Assembly (NCBI RefSeq): GCF_000153805.1
Contig: NZ_DS022298.1
Coordinates: forward strand, 70,616-134,615
Direction: 5' to 3'
Source: Synechococcus sp. BL107
GTDB lineage: Bacteria > Cyanobacteriota > Cyanobacteriia > PCC-6307 > Cyanobiaceae
DNA length: 64,000 nucleotides
Numbering within the stretch: the stretch's first letter is position 1; each line of letters begins with the position of its first letter. A program made the translations under genes and the position numbers. The notes under the pieces were generated by a model that searched no databases, was not told the DNA's origin, and was given only the letters and a program-made list of their open reading frames with translations. Shown piece after piece: positions 46,132 through 55,528 of the stretch.

Positions 46132-46571
46132 TGGATCTAAAACGACCGATTGTTTGGGTGCATGAGGAATCGCTCGGCATCACCAACCCAGCCCTCGAGG
46201 ATTACCCAGACGCCCCGGCTCTGTTTGTTTTCGATCAAGACTGGATTCGTAACAAGCACATCAGCCGCAAGCGCCTGGGCTTTCTCTATGAATGCTGTTT
46301 GGATCTTCCGGTGACCCTTCGTAAGGGTGATGTCGTCGCGGAAGTGTTGGCGTTTGCCGAACGTCATGGAGCTGATGGCGTGATCAGTAGTGGTGCCATT
46401 GAGCCGCGATTGCAACGCCATGGGGCGGCCATCAACCGCGACTGCCCCCTTTGGATTCTCGATGGGGAGCCCTTTGTGGACTTACCGCGTCCCCCTCGTC
46501 TCGGGCGATTCAGTCGCTATTGGCGCGAAGCCGAGCCGGTGGTCTGGGAGCTCTACAAGGCCTCGGGTTGA
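46131..46571 (+). CDS. Photolyase N-terminal alpha/beta (antenna-like) domain protein
   Basis: A 146-residue protein that reads like the Rossmann-type N-terminal domain of photolyases: RPIVWVHEESLGITNPALEDY, PALFVFDQDWI, FLYECCLDLP, LRKGDVVAEVLAFAERHGADGV. The usual first strand VxWFRRDLRLxDNPAL is diverged (HEESLGITNPAL). It is coupled by a one-base TGATG overlap to the FAD-domain gene directly upstream, so the two probably form one enzyme from two chains. Its 3' end overlaps a convergent lipoprotein gene by 19 bases. Confidence 0.66.
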   Translation: MDLKRPIVWVHEESLGITNPALEDYPDAPALFVFDQDWIRNKHISRKRLGFLYECCLDLPVTLRKGDVVAEVLAFAERHGADGVISSGAIEPRLQRHGAAINRDCPLWILDGEPFVDLPRPPRLGRFSRYWREAEPVVWELYKASG

Positions 46572-47071
46572 TTCATTATCAGTTGCTTCAGCCGTTTCAG
46601 CTCCTCCACGGGATTCGTCAGGAGGTCCTCCTCCTCCAAAGCCGGCAGCTCCACCGGAATCACCTCCGCTTCTGACCGCGGAGGCTTCGTCCACGTCCAC
46701 CGAGATTCTGGTGCACGCAGGGCACACAATTGCTTGAGCTCACCCTGGAGCGCCCTCAAGACGTCGCGGCGGGTGACGGCCTGAAAAAATTCACCGCGAC
46801 TTGCGAGGCCAGAGCTGAAGGGGGTGGTTCCATTGCCATTGAACAAACGAGCCGCGTCCGGCAACCAACGGGGCTGGCAGACCTCTCGATTACTGGTGTC
46901 GGTTTCTAAGACGATGTGGATGCCGTAGCCATCCGGTTGATTCACGACGGCCAAGCCGTCGTGGGCACCATGCCGCTGCAAGGCAAAAATCCGCCAACTT
47001 GGCGGTTCAGATGAAACACCGCAGCTCATCAGGCCGATGACGAGGCCTGAGAGCAACAAGACCCGCCGCAT
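46553..47071 (-). CDS. Lipoprotein of unknown function
   Basis: A 172-residue protein with a lipoprotein signal (RRVLLLSGLVIGLMSCGVSS, acylated Cys near 17), so probably anchored in a membrane facing the periplasm. The mature part has no family I recognise; it contains a C-terminal, Glu- and Leu-rich helix (ELPALEEEDLLTNPVEELKRLK). It starts divergently from the redoxin gene. Confidence 0.62.
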   Translation of the reverse strand: MRRVLLLSGLVIGLMSCGVSSEPPSWRIFALQRHGAHDGLAVVNQPDGYGIHIVLETDTSNREVCQPRWLPDAARLFNGNGTTPFSSGLASRGEFFQAVTRRDVLRALQGELKQLCALRAPESRWTWTKPPRSEAEVIPVELPALEEEDLLTNPVEELKRLKQLIMNQPEAL

Positions 47072-47128
47072 CCATCCATGCCGTCTGGCGTCATCCTGAT
47101 GGAGACCATTTGGATCTGCAGCGCTGCG

Positions 47129-47746
47129 ATGGCTCGTACAGCTTCAACAATGCTGGCCCTGGGAACACCTCTACCAGCGTTTCGTTTGGCCAGGGTCAAC
47201 GGAGACCAGGTCAACGGAGTCAAGGTCCAAGGCGGAACGTTCGCCTCAACGGACTTTGAGCAACAGCCAATCCTGCTCATGGTGCTTTGTGCCCATTGCC
47301 CCTTCGTGAAGCACATCGAACCTGAGATCACTCGGCTGGAGAACGACTTTGGTTCTCGGGTCCAATTCGTTGGCGTCAGCAGCAACAGTTTGATCACCCA
47401 TCCTCAGGACGGACCAGCACAACTGGCAGAGCAGGCCCAACGCCATGACTGGGCATTTCCGTATCTATTAGACGATCAACAGGTGCTGGCGAAATCGCTC
47501 CAAGCCGCCTGTACACCTGAGTTTTATCTCTTCAGCCAAGACAGCAAGGGCAGCAGTCCAACCCTGCAATACCGGGGTCAACTGGATTCCAGTCGGCCCG
47601 GCAACGACCAACCCTTGGATGGATACGACCTCCGGGCCGCTCTCAATGCGGTGCTGACGGGAACATCTGTCAGCCAAAACCAGGTGGCCTCAGTGGGATG
47701 CAACGTGAAGTGGAACCCCGGCCAAGAGCCCGAATGGTTCGGCTGA
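47129..47746 (+). CDS. Thioredoxin-fold redoxin / AhpC-TSA-like protein
   Basis: A 205-residue thioredoxin-fold protein with a CAHC motif (Cys 54 and 57 in VLCAHCPFVKHIE), sequence FVGVSSN and the cis-Pro region CTPEFYLF (near 129-136). This matches the cyanobacterial peroxiredoxin-like or thioredoxin family proteins whose first Cys sits in CxxCPF. It could act as a thiol reductant or peroxidase; partner unknown. ATG 47129 is chosen over ATG 47078, as the fold begins shortly after it. Confidence 0.78.
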   Translation: MARTASTMLALGTPLPAFRLARVNGDQVNGVKVQGGTFASTDFEQQPILLMVLCAHCPFVKHIEPEITRLENDFGSRVQFVGVSSNSLITHPQDGPAQLAEQAQRHDWAFPYLLDDQQVLAKSLQAACTPEFYLFSQDSKGSSPTLQYRGQLDSSRPGNDQPLDGYDLRAALNAVLTGTSVSQNQVASVGCNVKWNPGQEPEWFG

Positions 47747-47765
47747 ACCGCTTAAGATTTCCTAT

Positions 47766-48992
47766 ATGCAGGTTCCTCCGTTCAGCCTCAGCCAACAGAT
47801 CGATGATCTGCGCGGCGATCTTGAGAAGGCCGTGCTGTCGGTGCTGCAGAGCGGTCAATACATCGGCGGCGCTCAAATCCAACACTTCGAAACCGCATTT
47901 GCAGCCGCCACCGGTGTCGAATTTGCTGTGGGCTGCAACAGCGGTACCGATGCATTGATCCTGGCCCTCAGGGCCCTAGGCATCGGAGCTGGCGACGAGG
48001 TGATCACCTGCTCCTTCAGTTTTTTCGCTACGGCAGAAGCGATCAGTGCCGTTGGCGCCACCCCCGTGTTTGTGGATGTCGACCCAACCACGTATCTCAT
48101 CGACTTCGATCAGATCGAAGCGGTGATCACACCACGCAGTAAGGCGCTGATTCCAGTGCATCTTTTCGGTCGTCCGGTGGACATGACCCGATGCATGGCC
48201 ATTGCCAACACCCACAACCTCAAAGTGGTCGAAGACTGTGCCCAGGCGACTGGAGCCACCTGGGCTGGTCAGCCTGTAGGAAGCTTCGGTGATGTGGGCT
48301 GCTTTAGCTTCTTCCCCACCAAAAACCTCGGTGCGGCTGGTGATGGAGGTGCGGTCACCACCAACGACGCTGGGCTCGCCCAAACCATGCGCGAGCTTGC
48401 TGTGCATGGCATGCCCCAGCGTTATCTCCACACAGCCCTTGGATACAACAGCCGCCTCGATGCGATCCAGGCAGCGGTGCTCAATGTGAAATTGCCAAAA
48501 CTGTCGGGTTGGATCAAGAACCGCAGCAGCATTGCAAACTGCTATTTAGAGCGGCTGGCCGCATTGCCAGGCATCGTTTTGCCAAAGGGAGACAACGGGC
48601 ACAGCTGGAATCAATTCGTGGTGCGTGTGGGGCCATGTGCCAATGCTTCCCGACTCTGTGCAGGTAGCTGCCCAACGTCCGCCACCAGCGCCACCCACGG
48701 CTTACCCGAGAGCCGTTGCCGTGATTGGCTCAAGCAAGCACTTCAAGATGCGGGGGTGAGCACGATTATTTACTACCCAATTCCAATTCATCGCCAACCC
48801 GCTTACGCCCACCTGGGCTATGGAGAAGGCACATTTCCTGTGACGGAACGGTTGTGCAGTGAAGTGCTGAGTTTGCCGATTTTTCCTGAATTAACTGCCA
48901 CACAACAAGATCAAGTCGTCTCGGCACTCGAGACGCTCCTCAATCAAAGCTCCTCCAGCGGCAGCCCAGGTCAAGAACGGATGGTGGCGTAA
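47766..48992 (+). CDS. DegT/DnrJ/EryC1/StrS family sugar aminotransferase
   Basis: A 408-residue PLP-dependent aminotransferase for nucleotide-linked keto-sugars. The catalytic Lys 186 is in FFPTKNLG, with GCNSGTDAL (57-65) and VEDCAQATGA (155-164) of the cofactor site. It makes an amino sugar for surface glycans; the partner dehydratase is not here. An insertion of about 30 residues (289-318, bases 48630-48719) rich in Cys, Ser and Thr interrupts the usual VVRV...RDWL region. The end overlaps the convergent photolyase by 22 bases. Confidence 0.88.
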   Translation: MQVPPFSLSQQIDDLRGDLEKAVLSVLQSGQYIGGAQIQHFETAFAAATGVEFAVGCNSGTDALILALRALGIGAGDEVITCSFSFFATAEAISAVGATPVFVDVDPTTYLIDFDQIEAVITPRSKALIPVHLFGRPVDMTRCMAIANTHNLKVVEDCAQATGATWAGQPVGSFGDVGCFSFFPTKNLGAAGDGGAVTTNDAGLAQTMRELAVHGMPQRYLHTALGYNSRLDAIQAAVLNVKLPKLSGWIKNRSSIANCYLERLAALPGIVLPKGDNGHSWNQFVVRVGPCANASRLCAGSCPTSATSATHGLPESRCRDWLKQALQDAGVSTIIYYPIPIHRQPAYAHLGYGEGTFPVTERLCSEVLSLPIFPELTATQQDQVVSALETLLNQSSSSGSPGQERMVA

Positions 48993-50404
48993 AGGGATTT
49001 GAATAGAGCCTGCTGATTTTTGTGATTGATCAGCGGTTCTGGATAACCCCGGCGCTCCAAACCACCAATCTCCCCGGTGAGGAGATCTTTTGTGTTCACA
49101 TGACGCAGCTCCGGTAGCCAACGGCGGATGTAGTCCCCATCGGCATCGAATTTTGTGGCCTGCGTGGCGGGGTTAAAAATCCGCAGCGGCTTGGGGTCCA
49201 TGCCACTGCTGGCACTCCACTGCCAACCACCGTTATTAGCGGCTAGATCGCCATCCACCTCCAATTCCATAAAGGCGCGTTCGCCCCAACGCCAATCACA
49301 AATCAGATCCTTCACCAGGAAAGACGCCACGATCATGCGACAACGGTTGTGCATCCAACCGCTCTCATTGAGCTGACGCATCGCCGCATCAATGATCGGC
49401 ATGCCGGTCATCCCGTCCCGCCAAGAGGAAAACCACGCTTCGTTGTTCTCCCACGGGAAACGTCGCCATTGCTCCCGATAAGGACCATCCGCCAGCTCAG
49501 GGAAGTGAAACAAGGCTTGTTGGTAAAACTCACGCCAGCCCAGTTCTTGCTCCCACACAGCAATCGCCGTGCGCTGCTCATCGCTGCGGGCATGATCACG
49601 ACCCTGTTGCGCCGCACACCACGCCTGACGGGGACTCAAGGTGCCAACGCTCAATGCCGCACTGAGATACGACGTACCAACAACGTTGGGAAAATTCCGA
49701 TCAGGCTCATAGGCCGAGAGAGCTCCATCCGCAAAACAGGTGAGCTGCTCCAGGGCTGCCGATTCGCCAGGCCTGCAGGGGCAGATCTCCGTGCCTTGAA
49801 ATCCATGGTCATGGCGAAGCGCAGCTAGGGGATCCCCTTCCGGCACCAAGCTTGAATCCAAATCAACAAGGCCTGAAGGAGCCTCAATGGTGGTGGGCTG
49901 TTGGGCCTGCACCTTGCCCCGCCAGTTGCGCAAGAAAGGGCCATACACCCGATAGGGATCTCCAGCACCTGTTTTGAGTAACTCCGGGGCAATCAGCAGC
50001 TGATCCCAATCCACCACCACCTGTCGGCCATCAGCCTGCAACCGCTTCGCCACCTGACGATCCCGTTCGCGGCTATAGGGCTCTACATCTCTATTCCAGA
50101 CCACAGCCTCGGCACTGAGTCGTTCTGCCAACGGCGGCAGCATTTGCACCGGATCACCCTCCAGGATCAGCAACCGGCTTCCGGCAGCACGCCAACGCTG
50201 CTGCAGTTCAATCAGGCTCTCCAACAAAAACCACAACCGGGCCGGTGCCATGGGTGGCAACGCTTGAGGTGGATGGATCAAGGCTGGATCCAGCACATAC
50301 ACACCGGTCACCGCAGGGCTGATCTCAACAGCGGCCTGAATGCCGAGGTTGTCGGCCAAGCGCAAATCGCGGCGATGCCAAAAGAGAACGCGGGACGCTG
50401 CCAT
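48971..50404 (-). CDS. phr: Deoxyribodipyrimidine photolyase, canonical two-domain form
   Basis: A 477-residue class I-type photolyase. N-terminal alpha/beta domain: ASRVLFWHRRDLRLADN; C-terminal FAD domain: LGWREFYQQALFHFPE, TGMPIIDAAMRQLNESGWMHNRCRM, DLAANNGGWQWSASSGMDPKPLRIFNP. The Trp electron-transfer residues lie in the expected region. It repairs UV-induced pyrimidine dimers using blue light. ATG 50404 is chosen; it overlaps the nudix stop by one base. It lies 2.4 kb from the split photolyase-like pair. Confidence 0.94.
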   Translation of the reverse strand: MAASRVLFWHRRDLRLADNLGIQAAVEISPAVTGVYVLDPALIHPPQALPPMAPARLWFLLESLIELQQRWRAAGSRLLILEGDPVQMLPPLAERLSAEAVVWNRDVEPYSRERDRQVAKRLQADGRQVVVDWDQLLIAPELLKTGAGDPYRVYGPFLRNWRGKVQAQQPTTIEAPSGLVDLDSSLVPEGDPLAALRHDHGFQGTEICPCRPGESAALEQLTCFADGALSAYEPDRNFPNVVGTSYLSAALSVGTLSPRQAWCAAQQGRDHARSDEQRTAIAVWEQELGWREFYQQALFHFPELADGPYREQWRRFPWENNEAWFSSWRDGMTGMPIIDAAMRQLNESGWMHNRCRMIVASFLVKDLICDWRWGERAFMELEVDGDLAANNGGWQWSASSGMDPKPLRIFNPATQATKFDADGDYIRRWLPELRHVNTKDLLTGEIGGLERRGYPEPLINHKNQQALFKSLYATIRS

Positions 50405-50964
50405 CAGAGACCCAACAGCTGTTTGGCTCGAAACCAAGCCGTGACGGACTTGCCATCTAGCCACTCATCTCCCGACGCCAGTGCTTCATCCAATTGAGCG
50501 GAGGTCATGGTGACCACCTCAAGATCCTCGTCGTCATCCCCAGCCGGTGGATTCTCTAAAGCCGTGAGCTCCCGGGCCAAGAAACAATGGATCACCTCAT
50601 CGGAATATCCGGGACAAGGAAGCATCGGCCCAAGGGCATCCCAACGGGCAGCGCTAAAGCCGGCTTCCTCCCCAAGCTCCCGTTGCATCGATTCGAGCGG
50701 ATCTTCCCCAGCTTCAAGGGTGCCGGCGGGGAACTCCAACAAGCGTGCCTGCACCGCAAAGCGGTATTGCCGCAACAGCACGACGTGGCCGTCGTCAGTA
50801 ATCGGTACCGCCAAGGATGCACCGGGGTGACGAATCATGCCGAAGGTGCTCTCCACCCCCATGGGCAGCCTGATCTTGTTGCGTTCGAACCGCAGCTTGC
50901 GCACGTCTACCGTTTCGACGGTTTCGAGCAACTCAAAAGGCTCCGGAGCTGGCAACGGTGCCAT
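50404..50964 (-). CDS. Nudix hydrolase, ADP-ribose pyrophosphatase-like
   Basis: A 186-residue Nudix protein; the Nudix box runs from Gly 81 to Phe 103 (GTLEAGEDPLESMQ, RELGEEAGF) with the REL-x-EE metal residues intact, and the upstream LLRQYRFAVQARLLEFPAG is the ADPRase-type segment. It probably cleaves ADP-ribose or similar nucleoside diphosphate derivatives. Its stop overlaps the photolyase start by one base (TGATG), so the two are translated together. Confidence 0.88.
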   Translation of the reverse strand: MAPLPAPEPFELLETVETVDVRKLRFERNKIRLPMGVESTFGMIRHPGASLAVPITDDGHVVLLRQYRFAVQARLLEFPAGTLEAGEDPLESMQRELGEEAGFSAARWDALGPMLPCPGYSDEVIHCFLARELTALENPPAGDDDEDLEVVTMTSAQLDEALASGDEWLDGKSVTAWFRAKQLLGL

Positions 50965-51019
50965 CGGATCAGGATTGACAAGTCACCAGCATGGCGGGTC
51001 ATTGCATGCATCCGGGGGG

Positions 51020-51511
51020 TCAGTCGATCCAAGCCGCGGATTGATTCATGGCAGCCAAAAGCGGCTCAAGCACAAAGCTGCGGAGGTGAAGACGCGGATG
51101 GGGGAGGACCAAACGGGCATGCTCCATCCGGTGCTCTCCCCAAAACAACAAATCAAGGTCCAAGGTTCGCGGCCCCCAACGTTGCTCCAAGGAGCGCTGC
51201 CGACCAAATTGCGATTCCAACTGGTGCAATGCATCCAACAATCTCAACGCCGCCCCATTCGATGGAGTCGCAAGCAGCCCATGAACGACCACTACAGCGT
51301 TCCAGTAGCGCGGCTGATCAGGAGGGCCACCGACAGGGGTTGTGTCGATTAACGGCGACCAACACAACCGCAGGGGTACACCGGCCCAATCCTTGATCAA
51401 AACGTCCAGCAGTGGACGCACCGCCTGCAGGGTTTGACGCGGTCCAAGACCCGCGTTCGGCAGGTTGGCACCGAGGGCGATTGCGAGAGGAACATCATCA
51501 CTGCGGAGCAT
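51020..51511 (-). CDS. folK: 6-hydroxymethyl-7,8-dihydropterin pyrophosphokinase
   Basis: A 163-residue HPPK of folate synthesis. Signatures: AIALGANL near the start, YWNAVVVV, the [21 protein letters not shown] block (about 104-124) with catalytic Arg and the DLDLL metal pair, and [16 protein letters not shown]. It transfers pyrophosphate from ATP to 6-hydroxymethyl-dihydropterin. ATG 51511 is chosen; the frame extends to 51823 but that part overlaps chlD on the other strand. Confidence 0.92.
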   Translation of the reverse strand: MLRSDDVPLAIALGANLPNAGLGPRQTLQAVRPLLDVLIKDWAGVPLRLCWSPLIDTTPVGGPPDQPRYWNAVVVVHGLLATPSNGAALRLLDALHQLESQFGRQRSLEQRWGPRTLDLDLLFWGEHRMEHARLVLPHPRLHLRSFVLEPLLAAMNQSAAWID

Positions 51512-51550
51512 CAGCGAGACTGGCGTGGACGAGCGGGAAGAGAAGCCTCC

Positions 51551-53686
51551 ATGGTGGCAAGCGGTGTAGTTGCAAAAAACGACCAAGCCACCCGTGCCTT
51601 CCCCCTGGCGGCGATCACCGGGCATGGAACGCTCAAGCTTGCGCTTCTCTTGGCAGCAGTCGACCCAGGCCTCGGTGGCGTGGTGATTGCGGGAGGTCGC
51701 GGCACCGGTAAATCCGTGTTGGCCCGTGGACTTCACACCCTGCTGCCACCCATCGACATCCTCGACATTGCGGGGGGAATCGGCCGCAACCTCGACCCTC
51801 ACAACAGAGATGAATGGGACCAAACCACCCGAGAGCAGATCTCAGGAGAGGCCCCCTCCAAGGTGATTTCGGCTCCATTCGTACAAATTCCGCTCGGCAT
51901 CACCGAAGACCGTCTGGTGGGCGCTGTGGATGTGGCCGCCTCGCTATCCAGCGGAAGTGCCGTTTTTCAACCAGGCCTCTTGGCCGATGCGCATCGGGGG
52001 GTGCTCTACGTCGACGAACTCAATCTTCTCGATGACGGCATCGTGAATTTGATGCTGGCAGCCGTTGGAAGCGGAGACAACCGAGTGGAACGGGAAGGCC
52101 TCAGCCTCAGCCACCCTTGCCGGCCGCTACTGATCGCCACTTACAACCCAGAAGAAGGCAACATTCGTGATCACCTGCTTGATCGCTTTGCGATCGCCCT
52201 CTCGGCCAATCAGTTGGTCAGCACAGAGCAACGGGTGGAGATCACCAACGCGGTACTGGCCCACGGCCAATGCAGCCGAAGCTTCGCCGACACCTGGAAG
52301 GAAGAAACCGACGCTCTCGCCACCCAACTGCTGCTCGCCCGTCAATGGTTACCGGATGTGCAGATCAGCCGCGAACAAATCGAATACCTCGTCACTGAAG
52401 CGATCCGCGGTGGCGTCGAAGGGCACCGCTCTGAGCTGTACGCCGTTCGCGTCGCTCGCGCCCATGCCGCCCTGAGCGGTCGCGACCATGTTGAAGCAGA
52501 CGATCTGCAAGTGGCGGTTGCTCTTGTGATCGCCCCACGGGCATCGCAATTGCCTCCACCGGATCAGCAGATGGAGCCCCCACCACCAGAAGAGCAAGAG
52601 CCGCCACCATCCCAAGGGGATCAGCAGAGCCAGGAGGACAATCCGCCTCCCCCGCCGGAGGGATCTGGAGAAGAGGACGACACCCCAGACGACAACAACT
52701 CGGACGAGGACAACGCCGACGACGACAACAGCGACAACAGCGACGACGAGGACAGTGATGACGACAATCCGGAGGACCAAGCCCCTCCAGCGGTGCCCGA
52801 AGAATTCATGCTCGATCCAGAAGCGATTGATGTGGACCCAGATCTCCTTTTGTTCAATGCAGCAAAAAGCAAAGCCGGCAACAGCGGCAGTCGCTCGGTG
52901 GTGTTGAGCGATAGCCGAGGCCGCTACGTCAAGCCGATGCTGCCCCGGGGACCCGTCCGCCGGATAGCAGTGGATGCAACGCTGCGGGCCGCGGCCCCGT
53001 ACCAAAAAGTGCGGCGTGAACGACAGCCCGGACGCGCTGTGATCGTGGAGGAGGGCGATTTGCGCGCCAAGCTTTTGCAGCGCAAAGCTGGTGCCCTGGT
53101 GGTGTTTCTCGTGGATGCCAGTGGTTCGATGGCGCTCAACCGCATGCAAAGCGCCAAGGGCGCTGTGATTCGGCTGCTCACCGAGGCCTATGAAAACCGT
53201 GATGAAGTGGCGCTAATCCCCTTCCGAGGCGAGCAAGCCGAGGTGTTGTTGCCGCCAACGCGTTCAATCACCGCCGCACGGCGACGGCTTGAATCCATGC
53301 CCTGCGGGGGCGGTTCACCGCTCGCCCACGGACTTACCCAAGCAGCCAGGGTGGGGGCCAATGCTCTGGCTACAGGGGACCTTGGCCAAGTCGTGGTGGT
53401 CGCCATTACCGACGGCAGAGGCAACGTACCGCTCAGTAAGTCGCTGGGCCAACCCGAACTGGACGGTGAGGAGAAGCCCGATTTGAAGCAGGAGGTGCTG
53501 GATGTGGCGGCCCGCTATCGGATGCTCGGTATCAAATTGCTGGTGATCGACACCGAACGCAAATTCATCGGCAGCGGGATGGGCAAAGACCTCGCTGAAG
53601 CTGCCGGCGGCAAATACGTCCAACTACCAAAGGCCAGCGATCAAGCCATCGCCTCGATTGCCATGGAGGCGATTAGCACGATATAG
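51551..53686 (+). CDS. chlD: Magnesium chelatase subunit D
   Basis: A 711-residue ChlD: N-terminal AAA+ domain with Walker A-like GGRGTGKS (48-55), a Pro-rich then strongly acidic linker (about 332-416, long runs of Asp and Glu between Pro tracts), and a C-terminal von Willebrand A domain with MIDAS DASGS at 522-526. ChlD with ChlI and ChlH inserts Mg into protoporphyrin IX, the first chlorophyll-specific step. ATG 51551 is chosen where homology begins; longer frames upstream overlap folK. Confidence 0.95.
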   Translation: MVASGVVAKNDQATRAFPLAAITGHGTLKLALLLAAVDPGLGGVVIAGGRGTGKSVLARGLHTLLPPIDILDIAGGIGRNLDPHNRDEWDQTTREQISGEAPSKVISAPFVQIPLGITEDRLVGAVDVAASLSSGSAVFQPGLLADAHRGVLYVDELNLLDDGIVNLMLAAVGSGDNRVEREGLSLSHPCRPLLIATYNPEEGNIRDHLLDRFAIALSANQLVSTEQRVEITNAVLAHGQCSRSFADTWKEETDALATQLLLARQWLPDVQISREQIEYLVTEAIRGGVEGHRSELYAVRVARAHAALSGRDHVEADDLQVAVALVIAPRASQLPPPDQQMEPPPPEEQEPPPSQGDQQSQEDNPPPPPEGSGEEDDTPDDNNSDEDNADDDNSDNSDDEDSDDDNPEDQAPPAVPEEFMLDPEAIDVDPDLLLFNAAKSKAGNSGSRSVVLSDSRGRYVKPMLPRGPVRRIAVDATLRAAAPYQKVRRERQPGRAVIVEEGDLRAKLLQRKAGALVVFLVDASGSMALNRMQSAKGAVIRLLTEAYENRDEVALIPFRGEQAEVLLPPTRSITAARRRLESMPCGGGSPLAHGLTQAARVGANALATGDLGQVVVVAITDGRGNVPLSKSLGQPELDGEEKPDLKQEVLDVAARYRMLGIKLLVIDTERKFIGSGMGKDLAEAAGGKYVQLPKASDQAIASIAMEAISTI

Positions 53687-53700
53687 ACACTTTAATTATT

Positions 53701-53719
53701 CAATATTGAAACAATATTG
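53701..53719. repeat. Small palindromic hairpin CAATATTG-AAA-CAATATTG
   Basis: Two identical 8-base self-complementary blocks separated by three A lie between the convergent chlD and mlaD-like genes. Folded, they give an 8-bp AT-rich stem; stability is modest and no T run follows, so terminator function is possible but weak. Confidence 0.4.
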
Positions 53720-53722
53720 GTC

Positions 53723-54583
53723 CTAAGGATTCATTTTGGCTGGGTATACCTCTGAGAACAAAGCTCCGAGGCCAATGGTCACATTGCGCAGACCGTCCAT
53801 AAAAGCTGGATCGGACGTAAGAGTCTCGACGTCACCTCCCACGGCATCCAATTTGGCGGTGAGCTCAGCCGCATTCGCCGCCGTTTGTCGCAAACTCGAC
53901 AATGTTTCCGGGTTGTCCAACGACGCCACAATGTTGTTGGCGTGGGCCGTCGCTGCTTGGAGATTGCGCAACACGGGATCCACTTTTGATAACTCGGCTT
54001 GCAGCTGAACCGTCAGGTCTTCAAAAGATTTGGCGGTGGCATCGATCTGCTCAATCGAAGCGGCCGCATTGGGGATCAAATTCTCGGCTTTGGCTTGTGT
54101 CAACAACTCCTGAAGGGTGTCGGTGACCGTGGCGAGGCTGGACGTTTCCCGACCCACAACAGTGGCGCCATTACACAACTGAACTTTGGCTTGGCAATTA
54201 GCGGCCTTCGGCAACGGTGCGTTTTGCGGCAAGGGTTTGCCACGACTCATCAATGCCACCTGGGCATCTCCTCCAAGCAACGACGCTGAACCAATGGTGG
54301 CCGTAACCGGCAAAGGCAGACGCAGGTCACCCTTGGTGATTTCCAACTCAGCAACCACCGCACTCGAAGTGACTTTGATCGAGCGCACCGATCCAACCAA
54401 AATGCCGCGGTAGGTCACCGGCGAACGCTCGGCCAGTCCTGCCGCATCATTGAAATTCGCCGTGAGTCTCCAGTCGCTCGAGCCCAAGCGAATCCCACGC
54501 ATCCACAACCCCGTTGCAGCAAAACCAGCAAGACCGCCAAGAATCGTGAATCCGACGATGGCATCACGAACACTGCGACGCAT
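53723..54583 (-). CDS. MlaD/MCE-domain lipid transport protein
   Basis: A 286-residue protein with one N-terminal membrane anchor (near 7-28) and an MCE domain: TANFNDAAGLAERSPVTYRGILVGSVRSI, then VVAELEITKG, GSASLLGGDAQVAL. A helical C-terminal part follows with long Ala/Asn/Gln-rich stretches. It should bind lipid substrate in the envelope for an ABC transporter of the Mla/TGD type. It lies five bases downstream of its probable ATPase; the permease is not in this window. Confidence 0.86.
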   Translation of the reverse strand: MRRSVRDAIVGFTILGGLAGFAATGLWMRGIRLGSSDWRLTANFNDAAGLAERSPVTYRGILVGSVRSIKVTSSAVVAELEITKGDLRLPLPVTATIGSASLLGGDAQVALMSRGKPLPQNAPLPKAANCQAKVQLCNGATVVGRETSSLATVTDTLQELLTQAKAENLIPNAAASIEQIDATAKSFEDLTVQLQAELSKVDPVLRNLQAATAHANNIVASLDNPETLSSLRQTAANAAELTAKLDAVGGDVETLTSDPAFMDGLRNVTIGLGALFSEVYPAKMNP

Positions 54584-54588
54584 GGTGA

Positions 54589-55374
54589 TCAGTGCTCCGC
54601 AGGCTGCATGGGCCCGCGCAGGCTACCCGTCCTGAACTGTTCCACATAGGAATTCGAGGAACTGCGGAATTCATCCACTGAGCCCTGCCACTGAAAATGG
54701 CCCTCGTAGAGCATCAAGACGCGCTCCGCCGAGCGCTCAATCGTGCTGCGGACATGACTCACCACAACAGAACAGCCCCGCGCCACCGTTGTGGTTTTCA
54801 CAATCAAGTCTTCAATGCGCGTACACGCCACGGGATCAAGCCCCGCGGTGGGCTCGTCGTACAGCAGGAGAGGCATCGACTGATCTCCCCGCTGGGGGTC
54901 ATCGATCAAGGCGCGGGCAAAGCTCACCCGTTTCTGCATCCCACCGCTCAATTCCCCGGGATAGAGATGCGCCACGTCGTATAAGCCCACAGCCTCCAGG
55001 CACGTTTCAACACGCTCGCGGATCTCCTGACTGGTCAGGTTCCCTTTTTCCCGAAGCAAGAAACCAACGTTTTCCTCCACTGTGAGGGACGCCAACAGCG
55101 CGGGATTCTGAAACACCAAGCGCACGTCCGGGGGGTTGGTTTGATCCAGCCGCAGATAATCCTGAGACTCGCCAAATAAGTGCAACTGTCCGCTTGTTGG
55201 CAACTGCAAGCCGGCCAGGAGTCGCAGCACCGTCGATTTCCCTGCTCCAGAGGGGCCCACCACAGCGAGACGTTCACCGGGCTGCATGGTCAAGCTCACC
55301 CTGTCCAGTACAGGTCTTGACCCCCACTGCATGGTGAGGTTGTCCATCTCCACCACCGCCTGGGGCTGAGGCAC
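54589..55374 (-). CDS. ABC transporter ATPase, MlaF/TGD3-like
   Basis: An ATPase of about 262 residues with Walker A VGPSGAGKST (39-48), signature LSGGMQKR, Walker B LLLYDEPTAGLDP and the switch His in VVSHV. This arrangement matches the MlaF-like ATPase of lipid importers. Start is uncertain: GTG 55374 (MPQPQAVVEMDNL) fits best; the frame is open further upstream to 55653 but that overlaps the yvcK-like gene. It precedes the MCE gene by five bases. Confidence 0.86.
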   Translation of the reverse strand: MPQPQAVVEMDNLTMQWGSRPVLDRVSLTMQPGERLAVVGPSGAGKSTVLRLLAGLQLPTSGQLHLFGESQDYLRLDQTNPPDVRLVFQNPALLASLTVEENVGFLLREKGNLTSQEIRERVETCLEAVGLYDVAHLYPGELSGGMQKRVSFARALIDDPQRGDQSMPLLLYDEPTAGLDPVACTRIEDLIVKTTTVARGCSVVVSHVRSTIERSAERVLMLYEGHFQWQGSVDEFRSSSNSYVEQFRTGSLRGPMQPAEH

Positions 55375-55528
55375 ATCAGAGTCCGGAACATGTCGCCATC
55401 CTGCCGCGCTTGGAAAGGCTCCGTACAGTTCATGACATGACTTGGTGAGTCGCCCCTTGGCGCGCAAACGCCCTAAAAGCAGACGCCAGAAGGCCAGAGC
55501 CAACCGGGGGCACCGGCGACAAGAGCTC

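Noticed and set aside
51512-51823. N-terminal extension of folK
   Set aside because: The added residues lie antisense to the start of chlD and have no folK similarity.
52349-53149. Long open frame on the minus strand inside chlD
   Set aside because: It mirrors the Pro/Asp/Glu-rich linker of chlD and gives a low-complexity Val/Leu/Arg protein without a ribosome site.
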